Source: an uncultured Lachnospira sp. (GTDB lineage Bacteria; Bacillota; Clostridia; Lachnospirales; Lachnospiraceae). From it: 64,000 nucleotides of DNA. The notes below the pieces were generated by a model that was not told where the DNA came from, made no database searches, and worked only from the letters and a program-made list of their open reading frames with translations. Below are positions 25,954-34,625 of this stretch, piece after piece; position 1 is the first letter of the stretch; the number at the start of each line of letters is the position of its first letter. The stretch is taken from positions 1 to 64,000 of the forward strand of contig CAJUBU010000006.1 in the NCBI GenBank assembly GCA_910585095.1, written 5' to 3'. The translations under genes and the position numbers were made by a program.

Positions 25954-27288
25954 TCAACGTTTCAAATTTATAAGTTCTTCTAATAACGAATCTGATACTG
26001 TGATAATTCTTGAATTTGCCTGGTATCCTCTCTGTGTTGTAATCATTGTAGTAAATTGGTCTGCCAAATCTACATTTGACATTTCAAGATATCCAGAAAC
26101 TACCTTTCCGCCAGTCTCTGATATATCTTTTCCAATACCATCAAAAGAACCTGAGTTCAATGTTGCTGCATATAAGTTTTCACCAACTTTTTCAAGACCA
26201 GTTGGGTTTGCAAAGGTTGTAACAGCAATCTGACCAATAATTTTTGTATCACCATTACTATAACTTGCAACAACACCACCAGCCTCATTGATACCAACTG
26301 CTGTCATCACTCCTACAGCCTTACCTGCACCAACAGTATTGCCAGTCACCTCATCTTTTCTACCCCAACTATATTTAATATCTGTAGCACTGGCATACAT
26401 TGTAACACCAGATGCATCCATACTAATTGTTGATGACTGAGCGCCTCCTGTACCAATATTTTCCAAATCTCCACTAGGGTCTCCATCATAAATAAATGTT
26501 AAATCCAAGTTGGCATTGCTCATAGCGGAAGCGCCTGAATTTTTATCAAATAATAAACGTGGGGCGGCAGCTGTATCTAATATAATATTTGTACTCTCAC
26601 CATTCTTTGTAACAGTTCCCTCTGCTATCGTATATTCTACATTCTGACCATTGACGCCCTCATACTGTAATGTAAGAGAAGCTTGATACTCATTACCCAG
26701 TGAATCAAAAAAGTTTACTGTAAATACACTACTTTCTGTTGTTCTTGCATCAACATTACCTGTTATGGTGACATCGGTTGTCTTTGCTGGAGGTGTAAAC
26801 TGATATTCTGGACTCATTACATACAATGGCTGAACCTTATCTTTTACAATATTGCCATTCTCATCTGCTTTCCAGCCCATTACATTAGCACCACCTTGTG
26901 TAACAAGCGCACCGCTTAAATCAGGCTTAAAATCACCAGACCTTGTAAAGTATGTATTACCAGCGCTGCTTACTACAAAAAATGCAGCACCAGATATACA
27001 TAAATCCCAAGGATTATCTGTACGCTCATTAGAGCCTTGTGTCATCGCTGTAGAAATTGCTCCTACTGATGAACCAAGACCAATCTGTTTAGGGTTTACA
27101 CCACCTTTGCCACTCTCGGCATTTGGTCCTGTTGCTGTTTGTGTTGTTTGATAATATACATCTTTAAATGTTACTGCTTGAGACTTATAAGCTACTGTGT
27201 TAACATTGGCAATATTATTACCAATTACATCCATTCTCGTCTGATGTGTCTTAATTCCTGACACAGCAGAGAACAATGCTCTCATCAT
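25954..27288 (-). CDS. flgE: Flagellar hook protein FlgE
   Basis: FlgE subunits form the flexible hook outside the cell. The 444-residue protein starts MMRALFSAVSGIKTHQTRMDVIGNNIANVNT, the rod/hook N-terminal signature, has a variable middle domain (about residues 160-330), and ends with the conserved hook C-terminus (SNVDLADQFTTMITTQRGYQAN, then SRIITVSD). AAGGAGG lies 9 bases before the ATG and a hairpin leader precedes it. A strong terminator follows the gene. Confidence 0.97.
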   Translation of the reverse strand: MMRALFSAVSGIKTHQTRMDVIGNNIANVNTVAYKSQAVTFKDVYYQTTQTATGPNAESGKGGVNPKQIGLGSSVGAISTAMTQGSNERTDNPWDLCISGAAFFVVSSAGNTYFTRSGDFKPDLSGALVTQGGANVMGWKADENGNIVKDKVQPLYVMSPEYQFTPPAKTTDVTITGNVDARTTESSVFTVNFFDSLGNEYQASLTLQYEGVNGQNVEYTIAEGTVTKNGESTNIILDTAAAPRLLFDKNSGASAMSNANLDLTFIYDGDPSGDLENIGTGGAQSSTISMDASGVTMYASATDIKYSWGRKDEVTGNTVGAGKAVGVMTAVGINEAGGVVASYSNGDTKIIGQIAVTTFANPTGLEKVGENLYAATLNSGSFDGIGKDISETGGKVVSGYLEMSNVDLADQFTTMITTQRGYQANSRIITVSDSLLEELINLKR

Positions 27289-27339
27289 AATATTGTTCCT
27301 CCTTAATAATAAATAAATGATGATATGATGAGCGCTGTC

Positions 27340-27365
27340 TTATCCCGTCAGGCATTCAGGGATAA
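27340..27365 (-). other. Hairpin in the flgE leader
   Basis: In the 97-base gap before flgE, TTATCCC (27365-27359 read on the minus strand) and GGGATAA (27346-27340) form a perfect 7-bp stem with a 12-base loop. It lies some 50 bases before the flgE ATG. A GGAGG sequence just ahead of it has no start codon at useful distance. It may set message stability or processing of the hook mRNA; this is inference. Confidence 0.45.
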
Positions 27366-27385
27366 TTAACCTCCATAAGGTCCGG

Positions 27386-27811
27386 TTAAATAATAACAGC
27401 CCCATCAATATTTGTATAAATATTTTCATCGTTAGCTGCCTGACTCATCGCTGTAACAACGATTTTATTTTCTGTATTTACAATAAATGCCAAGTCATCT
27501 AACAATACCAGTGATTCCTTAATTCCTTTTAAGCTGGCTTTTTGCGTTCCTTCATTTAATCGAGAAATCTGTTCATCAGTAAGTTGAATATCTCTTTGCC
27601 TTAGCCTTGTATCAGCATGTTTTGAAAACTTTACTAATGTCTGTACTTCTCTTTCACTTACTGCTTCAGTAATACTTTTTTTCTGTTCAAATATCTCTTG
27701 AAATGAAGCATTTGAAATATTCTTATTTTTACCTGTTGCATTGCCTTTTTTAATTGAACTCGTTGCCTGCTGTATAGAAGTAAAACCACCTGTTACGATA
27801 TGATTCATCAT
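27386..27811 (-). CDS. Flagellar operon protein, TIGR02530 family
   Basis: The 141-residue protein has no signal peptide or membrane helix. Its second half (FSKHADTRLRQRDIQLTDEQ, LNEGTQKASLKG, LVLLDDLAFIVN, then IVVTAM) matches the TIGR02530 'flagellar operon protein' family found between flgD and flgE in clostridia and some bacilli. The function is unknown; the place next to hook genes suggests a cytosolic hook-assembly accessory. It is 78 bases after flgD. Confidence 0.8.
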   Translation of the reverse strand: MMNHIVTGGFTSIQQATSSIKKGNATGKNKNISNASFQEIFEQKKSITEAVSEREVQTLVKFSKHADTRLRQRDIQLTDEQISRLNEGTQKASLKGIKESLVLLDDLAFIVNTENKIVVTAMSQAANDENIYTNIDGAVII

Positions 27812-27889
27812 AACCTCCTATTCCTATGCCATAAGTATTACATAAAGCATACATATATACCTAAAATATTAGCACACTATAAAAATCAA

Positions 27890-28372
27890 TTACTCCTTAG
27901 GCTTCTCAGGTTCCTCTGGTTTTGTAGGGTCTTTTGAAATAGACTCAAAATACTTTGTGTCAAGTACTGTATCCAAATCAGCAATATCATAAAGTTTTTT
28001 ATTGATTCCAAGATAAATCTTACCTTCAATATTTTCCCAATAATCAACTTTTCCTGATATCATATTCTCTTTATTGTCATCCGTTTTCATAATAACGGTC
28101 TTTCCAATAAGTTCAGACGCCATCTGCTGCTCTGTTTTATTAAGCATACTCTTTGTTGCCTCAACCTGTGAAAATGTAGCCATCTGTGCAATATATTGTG
28201 TATTGTCTGTAGGCTCTAATGGGTCTTGATACTGCATCTGAGCAACCATAAGTGCAAGGAAATCATTAATATCTAATGTATTTTTTCCTTTTTCCTCTTT
28301 CTTTGTTGAACTTATGCCTGAGTTTGTGTTATCTGTATCAAATTTTCCATTTATAATATTTTGATAAACCAT
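27890..28372 (-). CDS. flgD: Hook-capping protein FlgD
   Basis: FlgD caps the growing hook and guides FlgE polymerisation. The 160-residue protein holds the N-terminal FlgD signature DINDFLALMVAQMQYQDPLEP (residues 35-55), then NTQYIAQMATFSQVE, followed by a short core domain and an acidic/Pro C-terminus. The short length is close to the Gram-positive form (YlxG). It is 27 bases after fliK. Confidence 0.94.
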   Translation of the reverse strand: MVYQNIINGKFDTDNTNSGISSTKKEEKGKNTLDINDFLALMVAQMQYQDPLEPTDNTQYIAQMATFSQVEATKSMLNKTEQQMASELIGKTVIMKTDDNKENMISGKVDYWENIEGKIYLGINKKLYDIADLDTVLDTKYFESISKDPTKPEEPEKPKE

Positions 28373-28399
28373 ATAAACTCCTTTCTGCGTATTTATTTT

Positions 28400-29860
28400 C
28401 TATGCTGAAAATTCAACGCTGCTATTTTCATTCATTGTTGTTGCTTCTTGACGAGTTTCTGTTACATCCTCATCATCGGACAGATTTAAAGAAATATGTT
28501 GTTTCCTTGTGCCATTCGTCTGTTGTTGTGGATTATTTCCATTGAAATTATCTTGACTATGAAAAGCATTATTTTGTACTGTAACTTCTACAGCCTCAAC
28601 TTTAAGCCCTTGATTTGACATATTTTCCTTTAAAACATTTAATTGTCCCTCTAAGGCTTTTTTAACTTGCTCATTTTCAGCTATCAGCTTTGCAGTGACA
28701 ACACCTTCACGCACTGAAACAAGAAGATTAACTTTTCCCAAATTTTCAGGATTGAGTGCTATCTCCATACTTTTAAGCTGACTAGTAACATTAAGCTTAA
28801 TAGAATCGACTACCTGTCTTACAATATCAGCAGGTTTAACATCAAACTCATTGGCAAATGCTGCTTCAAATGTCTTAGCAAGCTGAGCTGCCACATTGGT
28901 ATTTGAAGTCATATCCGAATTAATTTCTGTGTTATTTTTGCTATTCTCAAATATATTCTGCTTACTGTCACCATTTGAATCATTAGCAAACGCATTATTG
29001 TTCTTATTATTTAAAGAAGATGTTGTAACTTTTTCAGAAATAACTTGCTCTAAACTAGAACCATCGTCCGCTACATATTCTTCAGACTGCATTGGTGCTT
29101 CTTCTTGTAGACCAGACTGCTTCACATTGTCTTGTAACCCCTCTGCATGTTCTGTTGCCACTTGATTTTGAACAACAACATTATCTGTACATGTTTGTGC
29201 AATACTTTTAAACTGTTCTTCACCAATGCCATATTGTGAATCTGTATTTGACATCATATCAGAGACAACTTGAATAATCTCTTTTAACTTTAAAGATAAC
29301 TCTGAATCTGTAATGACAGACATGACATCTTGTTTATCCGATACTTGTGCAATTAAATTTGTCACATTATTTGGTTCAAGCAAATCTACAGATGTTAATC
29401 CCAATTCAGACATTGCCTTTTCATACTCTTCATCAGATATGCCTAATATCTCTTTAATTGTCTCAATAACTTCAGACATCACCTTTTTAACAGTTTCTTC
29501 CTCATCAATGTCTTCCTCATTATCACAAACTTCTTGATTTCCTTTACTTTGAGCTGTTTCCTTTACTTGATTATTTTGTGATAAAGTATCTGTTTTCGTT
29601 GTTTTATCCAAATTGTTTGTACTTGATATTTTGTTAGAACTATCTTTCATATCATTCTTTACAAATACGCTGTCTATAGATGTCTTACTGCCCTTTATCT
29701 GTCCAGCGCCCTTTATACCACTTGAAATCGGTAATAAATTGCTCATAGATTTTGCCATAATATCAGCAAACGCATTTGACTTATCCATTTTCTTTGTATC
29801 GGATACGGATTGAGCATTCGTATTTCGTCCAAACATTCCAGTAATCGCTGTATCTACCAT
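28400..29860 (-). CDS. fliK: Hook-length control protein FliK
   Basis: FliK measures hook length and triggers the export switch through FlhB. The 486-residue protein is mostly a low-complexity, Asn/Ser/Glu-rich ruler region, followed by the conserved C-terminal domain (MEIALNPENLGKVNLLVSV and GVVTAKLIAENEQVKKAL, about residues 365-430). The very end is again disordered. It lies between the YlxF-like gene and flgD, the canonical place. Ruler sequence is not conserved between species. Confidence 0.93.
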   Translation of the reverse strand: MVDTAITGMFGRNTNAQSVSDTKKMDKSNAFADIMAKSMSNLLPISSGIKGAGQIKGSKTSIDSVFVKNDMKDSSNKISSTNNLDKTTKTDTLSQNNQVKETAQSKGNQEVCDNEEDIDEEETVKKVMSEVIETIKEILGISDEEYEKAMSELGLTSVDLLEPNNVTNLIAQVSDKQDVMSVITDSELSLKLKEIIQVVSDMMSNTDSQYGIGEEQFKSIAQTCTDNVVVQNQVATEHAEGLQDNVKQSGLQEEAPMQSEEYVADDGSSLEQVISEKVTTSSLNNKNNNAFANDSNGDSKQNIFENSKNNTEINSDMTSNTNVAAQLAKTFEAAFANEFDVKPADIVRQVVDSIKLNVTSQLKSMEIALNPENLGKVNLLVSVREGVVTAKLIAENEQVKKALEGQLNVLKENMSNQGLKVEAVEVTVQNNAFHSQDNFNGNNPQQQTNGTRKQHISLNLSDDEDVTETRQEATTMNENSSVEFSA

Positions 29861-30051
29861 ATCATACCTCCTTTCCTTATCACATAAGTATCCTTATGTT
29901 AAAAATATTTATAATACATACTATTTAACAACATATAAAAATTGTACAAACAATTCTATAGGATAATAAAAATAGTATATACTACTATTATTATTCGGAA
30001 TAAATGCCTTATTTCTTTAGATAAAAACCCAAAGATTTAAACATTTTCCCT

Positions 30052-30825
30052 TTACGATGGAAACATAATTGCTGTCAATTTCGCCGCATATACAGGGTCC
30101 ATCTCTGCCATAACAGCAGCCCTTTGTTTTGGTGTCATACTAAGTAGTATCCTTGTGACAACATAGGCATCTCCTGTCATTTCTTCCATAATTGCAGCCG
30201 CTGCTGCTGGTTCCATAGAAGCATATGTAGTTGCCCATTCTTGAATTTTCTTAGAAAATTGTATTCTCTCAACAACCTGTTCATAAATCGATGCCGCATT
30301 ATCTGGATTGATTTCCTCATACCATTTTTTATATTCTTCAATATCAGGTGCATTTTCATTAAACACTACCTGTTCGTCAAATTCTTTCTTTAACTGCTCA
30401 AAATACTCTTGATTTTCCTCATATACTTTTAAACGTGAAATTTCTGCCTGCAACTGTGCAATCTGCTCATCGTTATTGCTTCCATTTGCTTTATATTGTT
30501 CCACTTCCTTCTCAAGTTCTTTGATACGTTCAATTGCCTCTGCAAGTGTTTTATATTTATTGCCATTTTCTTCAATAATTTCATCATCACTGGCTTCCGG
30601 CAAAATTTTATTGATAACTGGAACATTTTTTAGAGCAGGTCTTAACATTGTGCCAATACCGCCAACATCCATCTTAATCAAAAGAGCAAATATGACAAGC
30701 CATATTAATATAATAAGCAAAGCTAATAGAAAGCCAACAATGCCGCCGCTTTTTTCTTCTGCTTCTTCGCCATCTTTTCTATCTAAGTCTAAATCGTCAT
30801 TCGATTTCTTTTTTTTCTTAGCCAT
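30052..30825 (-). CDS. YlxF / MotE-like protein with MgtE N-terminal domain
   Basis: The 257-residue protein has a Lys-rich N-terminus (AKKKKKSNDD), one membrane helix (about residues 30-50), a coiled coil (about 90-150), and a C-terminal segment, EPAAAAAIMEEMT...LSMTPKQRAAVMAEMDPVYAA, like the N-terminal regulatory domain of the MgtE magnesium transporter. It matches YlxF by position between fliJ and fliK and is similar in layout to the motility chaperone MotE. It does not have the MgtE channel part. It is two bases after fliJ. Confidence 0.82.
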   Translation of the reverse strand: MAKKKKKSNDDLDLDRKDGEEAEEKSGGIVGFLLALLIILIWLVIFALLIKMDVGGIGTMLRPALKNVPVINKILPEASDDEIIEENGNKYKTLAEAIERIKELEKEVEQYKANGSNNDEQIAQLQAEISRLKVYEENQEYFEQLKKEFDEQVVFNENAPDIEEYKKWYEEINPDNAASIYEQVVERIQFSKKIQEWATTYASMEPAAAAAIMEEMTGDAYVVTRILLSMTPKQRAAVMAEMDPVYAAKLTAIMFPS

Positions 30826-30827
30826 TG

Positions 30828-31283
30828 TTAATCCTCTCTCCCACTCTTATCATTGTATGTAAAACTTACAAGTTGGTCAATTTCTTTCTTTTCCTCAACA
30901 TTCAACTCAAGTTTAAATTCTTCAAATGCTTTTTCTTTTAATTTCTCATGTATTTTCCTGTCTTGAACCGCCTCATTAAGCTTTTCTCTACATTTTTCAA
31001 GATTCTTTTGAGCTATACGAAGAACCAATGCTTGTTGATTCATAAATTCTTCCATTGTTTTTATATATTCATTGCTTCGCCTTACTAAAGCTACATTTAA
31101 CCTGCCTGACGATAGACGTCTTACATCTTCCATATATGTATTTCTGCGTTCAATAAGTGCCTTTAATTTTTCTTCCTCGATTGAAACACGATTCATGGCT
31201 TCTGCAAATTCAGTCTTTGCTTGCGTTTCCAGCCGCTCCTTAATATTTAGAACATTTTGCAGCTTATAAATAAACTTAGCCAT
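30828..31283 (-). CDS. fliJ: Flagellar export chaperone FliJ
   Basis: FliJ is a coiled-coil protein that links the export ATPase FliI to the FlhA gate. The 151-residue protein is almost fully alpha-helical with heptad spacing from MAKFIYKLQNVLNIKERLETQAKTEF-like start to its end, as expected. It is 93 bases after fliI. FliJ proteins have little sequence identity, so the call rests on length, coiled coil, its typical 'F.Y.LQ.VL.IKE' start and position. Confidence 0.92.
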   Translation of the reverse strand: MAKFIYKLQNVLNIKERLETQAKTEFAEAMNRVSIEEEKLKALIERRNTYMEDVRRLSSGRLNVALVRRSNEYIKTMEEFMNQQALVLRIAQKNLEKCREKLNEAVQDRKIHEKLKEKAFEEFKLELNVEEKKEIDQLVSFTYNDKSGRED

Positions 31284-31376
31284 ATATTTCTCACTCCTGT
31301 GGTCTTATATGTATACAAAAACATTTTGATAAGCTTTTAATTGGTAAATCAAATTCATTTATTTTAATAATTTTAT

Positions 31377-32696
31377 TTATTCTTCACCATCATTAAAGAT
31401 GGATTCCAATATAGAAAGTTCTTCTTCAAATGAAAATTTTTCATCTGTTTGCTGCATCAAAAAATTATTGACAGCATCGATTTTAGAAATGGCATAATCA
31501 ATATTTTTATTACTACCTTTTTTATATGCTCCTATATTAATTAAATCTTCTGCTTCATTGTAGGTTGCCATAACATTTTTTAGACGACCAGCAATCTTTT
31601 TATGTTCTTTTGTCGAAATTTGGCTCATACATCTTGATATACTCTGTAAAATATCAATTGCGGGATAATGATTCTTATGTCCTAACTTTCTTGATAAGAT
31701 AATATGCCCATCAAGAATACTTCTGGCAGTATCCGTAATTGGTTCATTAAAATCATCACCATCAACCAAGACGGTATATAATCCTGTAATGGAGCCTTTC
31801 CTTGCCATTCCTGCCCGCTCAAGAAGTTTTGGCATCTCCGAATAAACACTTGGTGGATATCCTCTTGTTACTGGAGGTTCACCTGAGGCAAGCCCAATTT
31901 CTCTTTGTGCCATTGAAAAACGTGTAAGCGAATCCATCATCAAAAGGACATCTTCTCCTTGATCTCGAAAATACTCTGCTATCGCTGTTGCCGTCTTTGC
32001 CGCTTTATTACGAATCAGTGCAGGTTTATCAGAAGTTGCTACCACTAAAACACTTCTACGCATACCTTCTTCACCTAAATCTCGCTCGACAAATTCTCGT
32101 ACTTCTCTTCCTCGCTCACCTATAAGAGCAATAACATTGATATCCGCTCTTGTATTTCTTGCAAACATGCCTAAAAGTGTACTTTTTCCAACACCACTAC
32201 CAGCAAAGATACCAATTCTTTGTCCTTTTCCAACCGTTAAAAGTCCATCAACAGCCTTTACACCAAGTGGTAATACTTGACTTATAATTTCTCTTGACAT
32301 AGGGTCTGGAGGAGTTGCCTCTACAGGATATTCCTCTATTAATCCTAATTCTTCTCCATTGATAGGATTTCCCAAGCCATCCAGCGTATGACCTAAAACC
32401 TCATATCCAACTTTAACACCTAATGGTTTTTCTGTATTTTTAACAATACACCCTGGTCCAACACCATCTACTTTATCAAATGGCATCAATAAAACTCTGC
32501 TATCCTTAAATCCAACAACCTCTGCATATACAGGCATCGAATTATCAGGGACATAAATTTCACACAAATCATTTAGCTTGGCATCTGGTCCAATAGATTC
32601 TATCGTTAATCCAACAATTTTTGCAACCTTCCCAAGCTTATCATAAAAGGATTCCTGCATCAAATGTTCATATTTTAATGAATTAATTACTGACAT
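31377..32696 (-). CDS. fliI: Flagellum-specific ATPase FliI
   Basis: FliI is the hexameric ATPase that drives early export of flagellar proteins. The 439-residue protein shows Walker A AGSGVGKST (residues 165-173), the catalytic-site region ALIGERGREVREFVER (about 190-206), Walker B LLMMDSLTR near residue 250 and GEPPVTRGYPPSVYSEMPKLLERAG. It lies 32 bases after fliH. All motifs appear functional. Confidence 0.98.
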   Translation of the reverse strand: MSVINSLKYEHLMQESFYDKLGKVAKIVGLTIESIGPDAKLNDLCEIYVPDNSMPVYAEVVGFKDSRVLLMPFDKVDGVGPGCIVKNTEKPLGVKVGYEVLGHTLDGLGNPINGEELGLIEEYPVEATPPDPMSREIISQVLPLGVKAVDGLLTVGKGQRIGIFAGSGVGKSTLLGMFARNTRADINVIALIGERGREVREFVERDLGEEGMRRSVLVVATSDKPALIRNKAAKTATAIAEYFRDQGEDVLLMMDSLTRFSMAQREIGLASGEPPVTRGYPPSVYSEMPKLLERAGMARKGSITGLYTVLVDGDDFNEPITDTARSILDGHIILSRKLGHKNHYPAIDILQSISRCMSQISTKEHKKIAGRLKNVMATYNEAEDLINIGAYKKGSNKNIDYAISKIDAVNNFLMQQTDEKFSFEEELSILESIFNDGEE

Positions 32697-32728
32697 TTAA
32701 GCACTTCCTCCAAATCGCTCATTGTTTC

Positions 32729-33577
32729 TTACTCCAGACAGCTTAATAACTTAATCTTTTTTGTCAAATTGTTTAATTCTGTATCAAGACTGCAATCAAA
32801 AATGCCGCTGTCTGTCTCTATAATACATTGATTGTTTTCCATCGTGGAATCCTCAATAATATTTAAAGATAACTCTTTTGTACTTGCACAAAAGATTTTT
32901 CCTTGATTGGCTGATACAAAAGGATAATCATCACAAGATACCTTAATTAAAATCTCATCACTTTTATAGGAATTGGCAAGTACACCATTTATCAAGTGCA
33001 TAAGAATATCCTTATTATCCTGTGCTAAAACAAGGGTAAACGATTGAAAAACCTCTAACAGTGCTTCAACTAATTCTGGCTCCATCTGCTTGCGTCTCTG
33101 TTCGTATTCTGCTTCAAGCTGACTGCGCCTATCTTGAATTTCATTTTCTAATTGTTCCTGTCTTAACTCTAACTCTCTAGTTGCCTTTGTAATTCCTTCT
33201 TGATACCCTTGTTCTTTTGCTTGGCTCATCGATTCTTGTATCTCTCCCTGAGCCTCCTCTATTATCTTTTGTGCCTGTAAATTTGCTTCTTCTATTATCT
33301 GAGCAGACTCTTGATTTGCCTCCTCAATCTTTCTTGCAATATCTTCTGGTGAAAATGCTTCCTCTGCACTCTCCCCTTCACCTAAAATTGTATCTTCATC
33401 TGTTAATCGTTCCACAACATCTGCTGTAAGACCATTGACAAATCCATCTGGATCTGCTGCGCCATTATAATCTTCTGAATCAATAAGACTTTTTAGTTTT
33501 GCTCGAATCAGCTCATTATAATCAATGATACGTTCTTCTTTGGTGACCATTGAACTTCTCTTTAATAAATTAGACAA
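32729..33577 (-). CDS. fliH: Flagellar export protein FliH
   Basis: FliH holds FliI as a heterotrimer and docks it to the C-ring. The 282-residue protein has an acidic N-terminal part, a long Glu/Gln/Ala-rich coiled coil (about 75-185) and a C-terminal domain (FQSFTLVLAQDNKDILMHLI onwards) similar to the stalk subunits of F/V-ATPases. It starts 8 bases inside the end of fliG, so the two are coupled. Confidence 0.94.
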   Translation of the reverse strand: MSNLLKRSSMVTKEERIIDYNELIRAKLKSLIDSEDYNGAADPDGFVNGLTADVVERLTDEDTILGEGESAEEAFSPEDIARKIEEANQESAQIIEEANLQAQKIIEEAQGEIQESMSQAKEQGYQEGITKATRELELRQEQLENEIQDRRSQLEAEYEQRRKQMEPELVEALLEVFQSFTLVLAQDNKDILMHLINGVLANSYKSDEILIKVSCDDYPFVSANQGKIFCASTKELSLNIIEDSTMENNQCIIETDSGIFDCSLDTELNNLTKKIKLLSCLE

Positions 33578-34592
33578 TTATCTCGTCACCTCCGCCTCTT
33601 GCAATAACAATCTCAGCAGAATCTTCAAGTTTCCTAATAACATTAACAATCTTTTGTTGTGCTTCTTCAACATCTTTCATACGAACAGGTCCCATATATT
33701 CCATATCCTCCCTAATCATAACAGCAAGACGTTTAGAAAGGTTATTAAGAATAACATTTTGAACTTCCTCATTTGCACCCTTAAGTGCCAATGCAAGGTC
33801 TCCATTATCAACATCACGAAGAACTCTCTGAATTGCTCTGTCATCAAGAGTAAGGATATCCTCAAATACAAACATCTTCTTCCTGATTTCATCTGCTAAT
33901 TCTGGTTCTTCAACCTCTAAGGTCTCCATAATATGTTTTTCTGTTCCTCTGTCAACCGAATTTAAAATGCTAACGATAGCATCAACGCCACCGACCATTG
34001 TGTAATCCTGATTAACAAGAGAAGACAGTTTTCTTTCAAGTATCTTTTCAACCTGTTTAATAACATCTGGCGATGTTCTGTCCATCTGCGCAATTCTCTT
34101 TGCAACATCCGCCTGCTTTTCAGGCGATAATGCCGAAACAACAAGAGATGATTGTGCTGGTGGTAAATAGGATAAAATTAATGCTATTGTCTGTGGATGT
34201 TCATCTTGAATAAAGTTCAACAACTGACTTGGGTCTGCTTTTCTAACAAATTCAAACGGTCGAACCTGAAGGCTTGCCGTAAGTTTACCAATAACATCTC
34301 TTGCTTTTTCCTCACCAAGTGCTTTCTCCAAAAGCTCCTTAGCATAATTAATACCACCTTCAGCAATATATTGCTGCGCAAGACAAACTTCGTAAAACTC
34401 ATTGAGTACAATCTCTTTCGTCTTTGGCGAAACACTGCTTGTATTTGCAATCTCAAGAGTCAATTGTTCAATCTCATCTTCCTTTAAATGTTTAAATATC
34501 TGTGCAGATTTTTCTGGTCCTAGCGCTATCAACAATGTAGCTGCTTTTTCAATTCCATCCATTTCCTTTTCTGCACTGGATGATTTAGCCAT
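33570..34592 (-). CDS. fliG: Flagellar motor switch protein FliG
   Basis: FliG transmits stator torque to the rotor. The protein of about 340 residues has N, middle (EHPQTIALILSYLPPAQSS) and C domains; the C domain keeps the charged torque helix region (FEDILTLDDRAIQRVLRDVDNGDLALALKGA, seen in pieces around residues 245-275). The ATG at 34592 is chosen as GAGG lies 9 bases upstream, against a GTG 15 bases earlier inside that site. It overlaps fliH and follows fliF. Confidence 0.97.
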   Translation of the reverse strand: MAKSSSAEKEMDGIEKAATLLIALGPEKSAQIFKHLKEDEIEQLTLEIANTSSVSPKTKEIVLNEFYEVCLAQQYIAEGGINYAKELLEKALGEEKARDVIGKLTASLQVRPFEFVRKADPSQLLNFIQDEHPQTIALILSYLPPAQSSLVVSALSPEKQADVAKRIAQMDRTSPDVIKQVEKILERKLSSLVNQDYTMVGGVDAIVSILNSVDRGTEKHIMETLEVEEPELADEIRKKMFVFEDILTLDDRAIQRVLRDVDNGDLALALKGANEEVQNVILNNLSKRLAVMIREDMEYMGPVRMKDVEEAQQKIVNVIRKLEDSAEIVIARGGGDEIIV

Positions 34593-34625
34593 ATCAAAAC
34601 ACCTCACTTATGTAACGGGCAAAAT

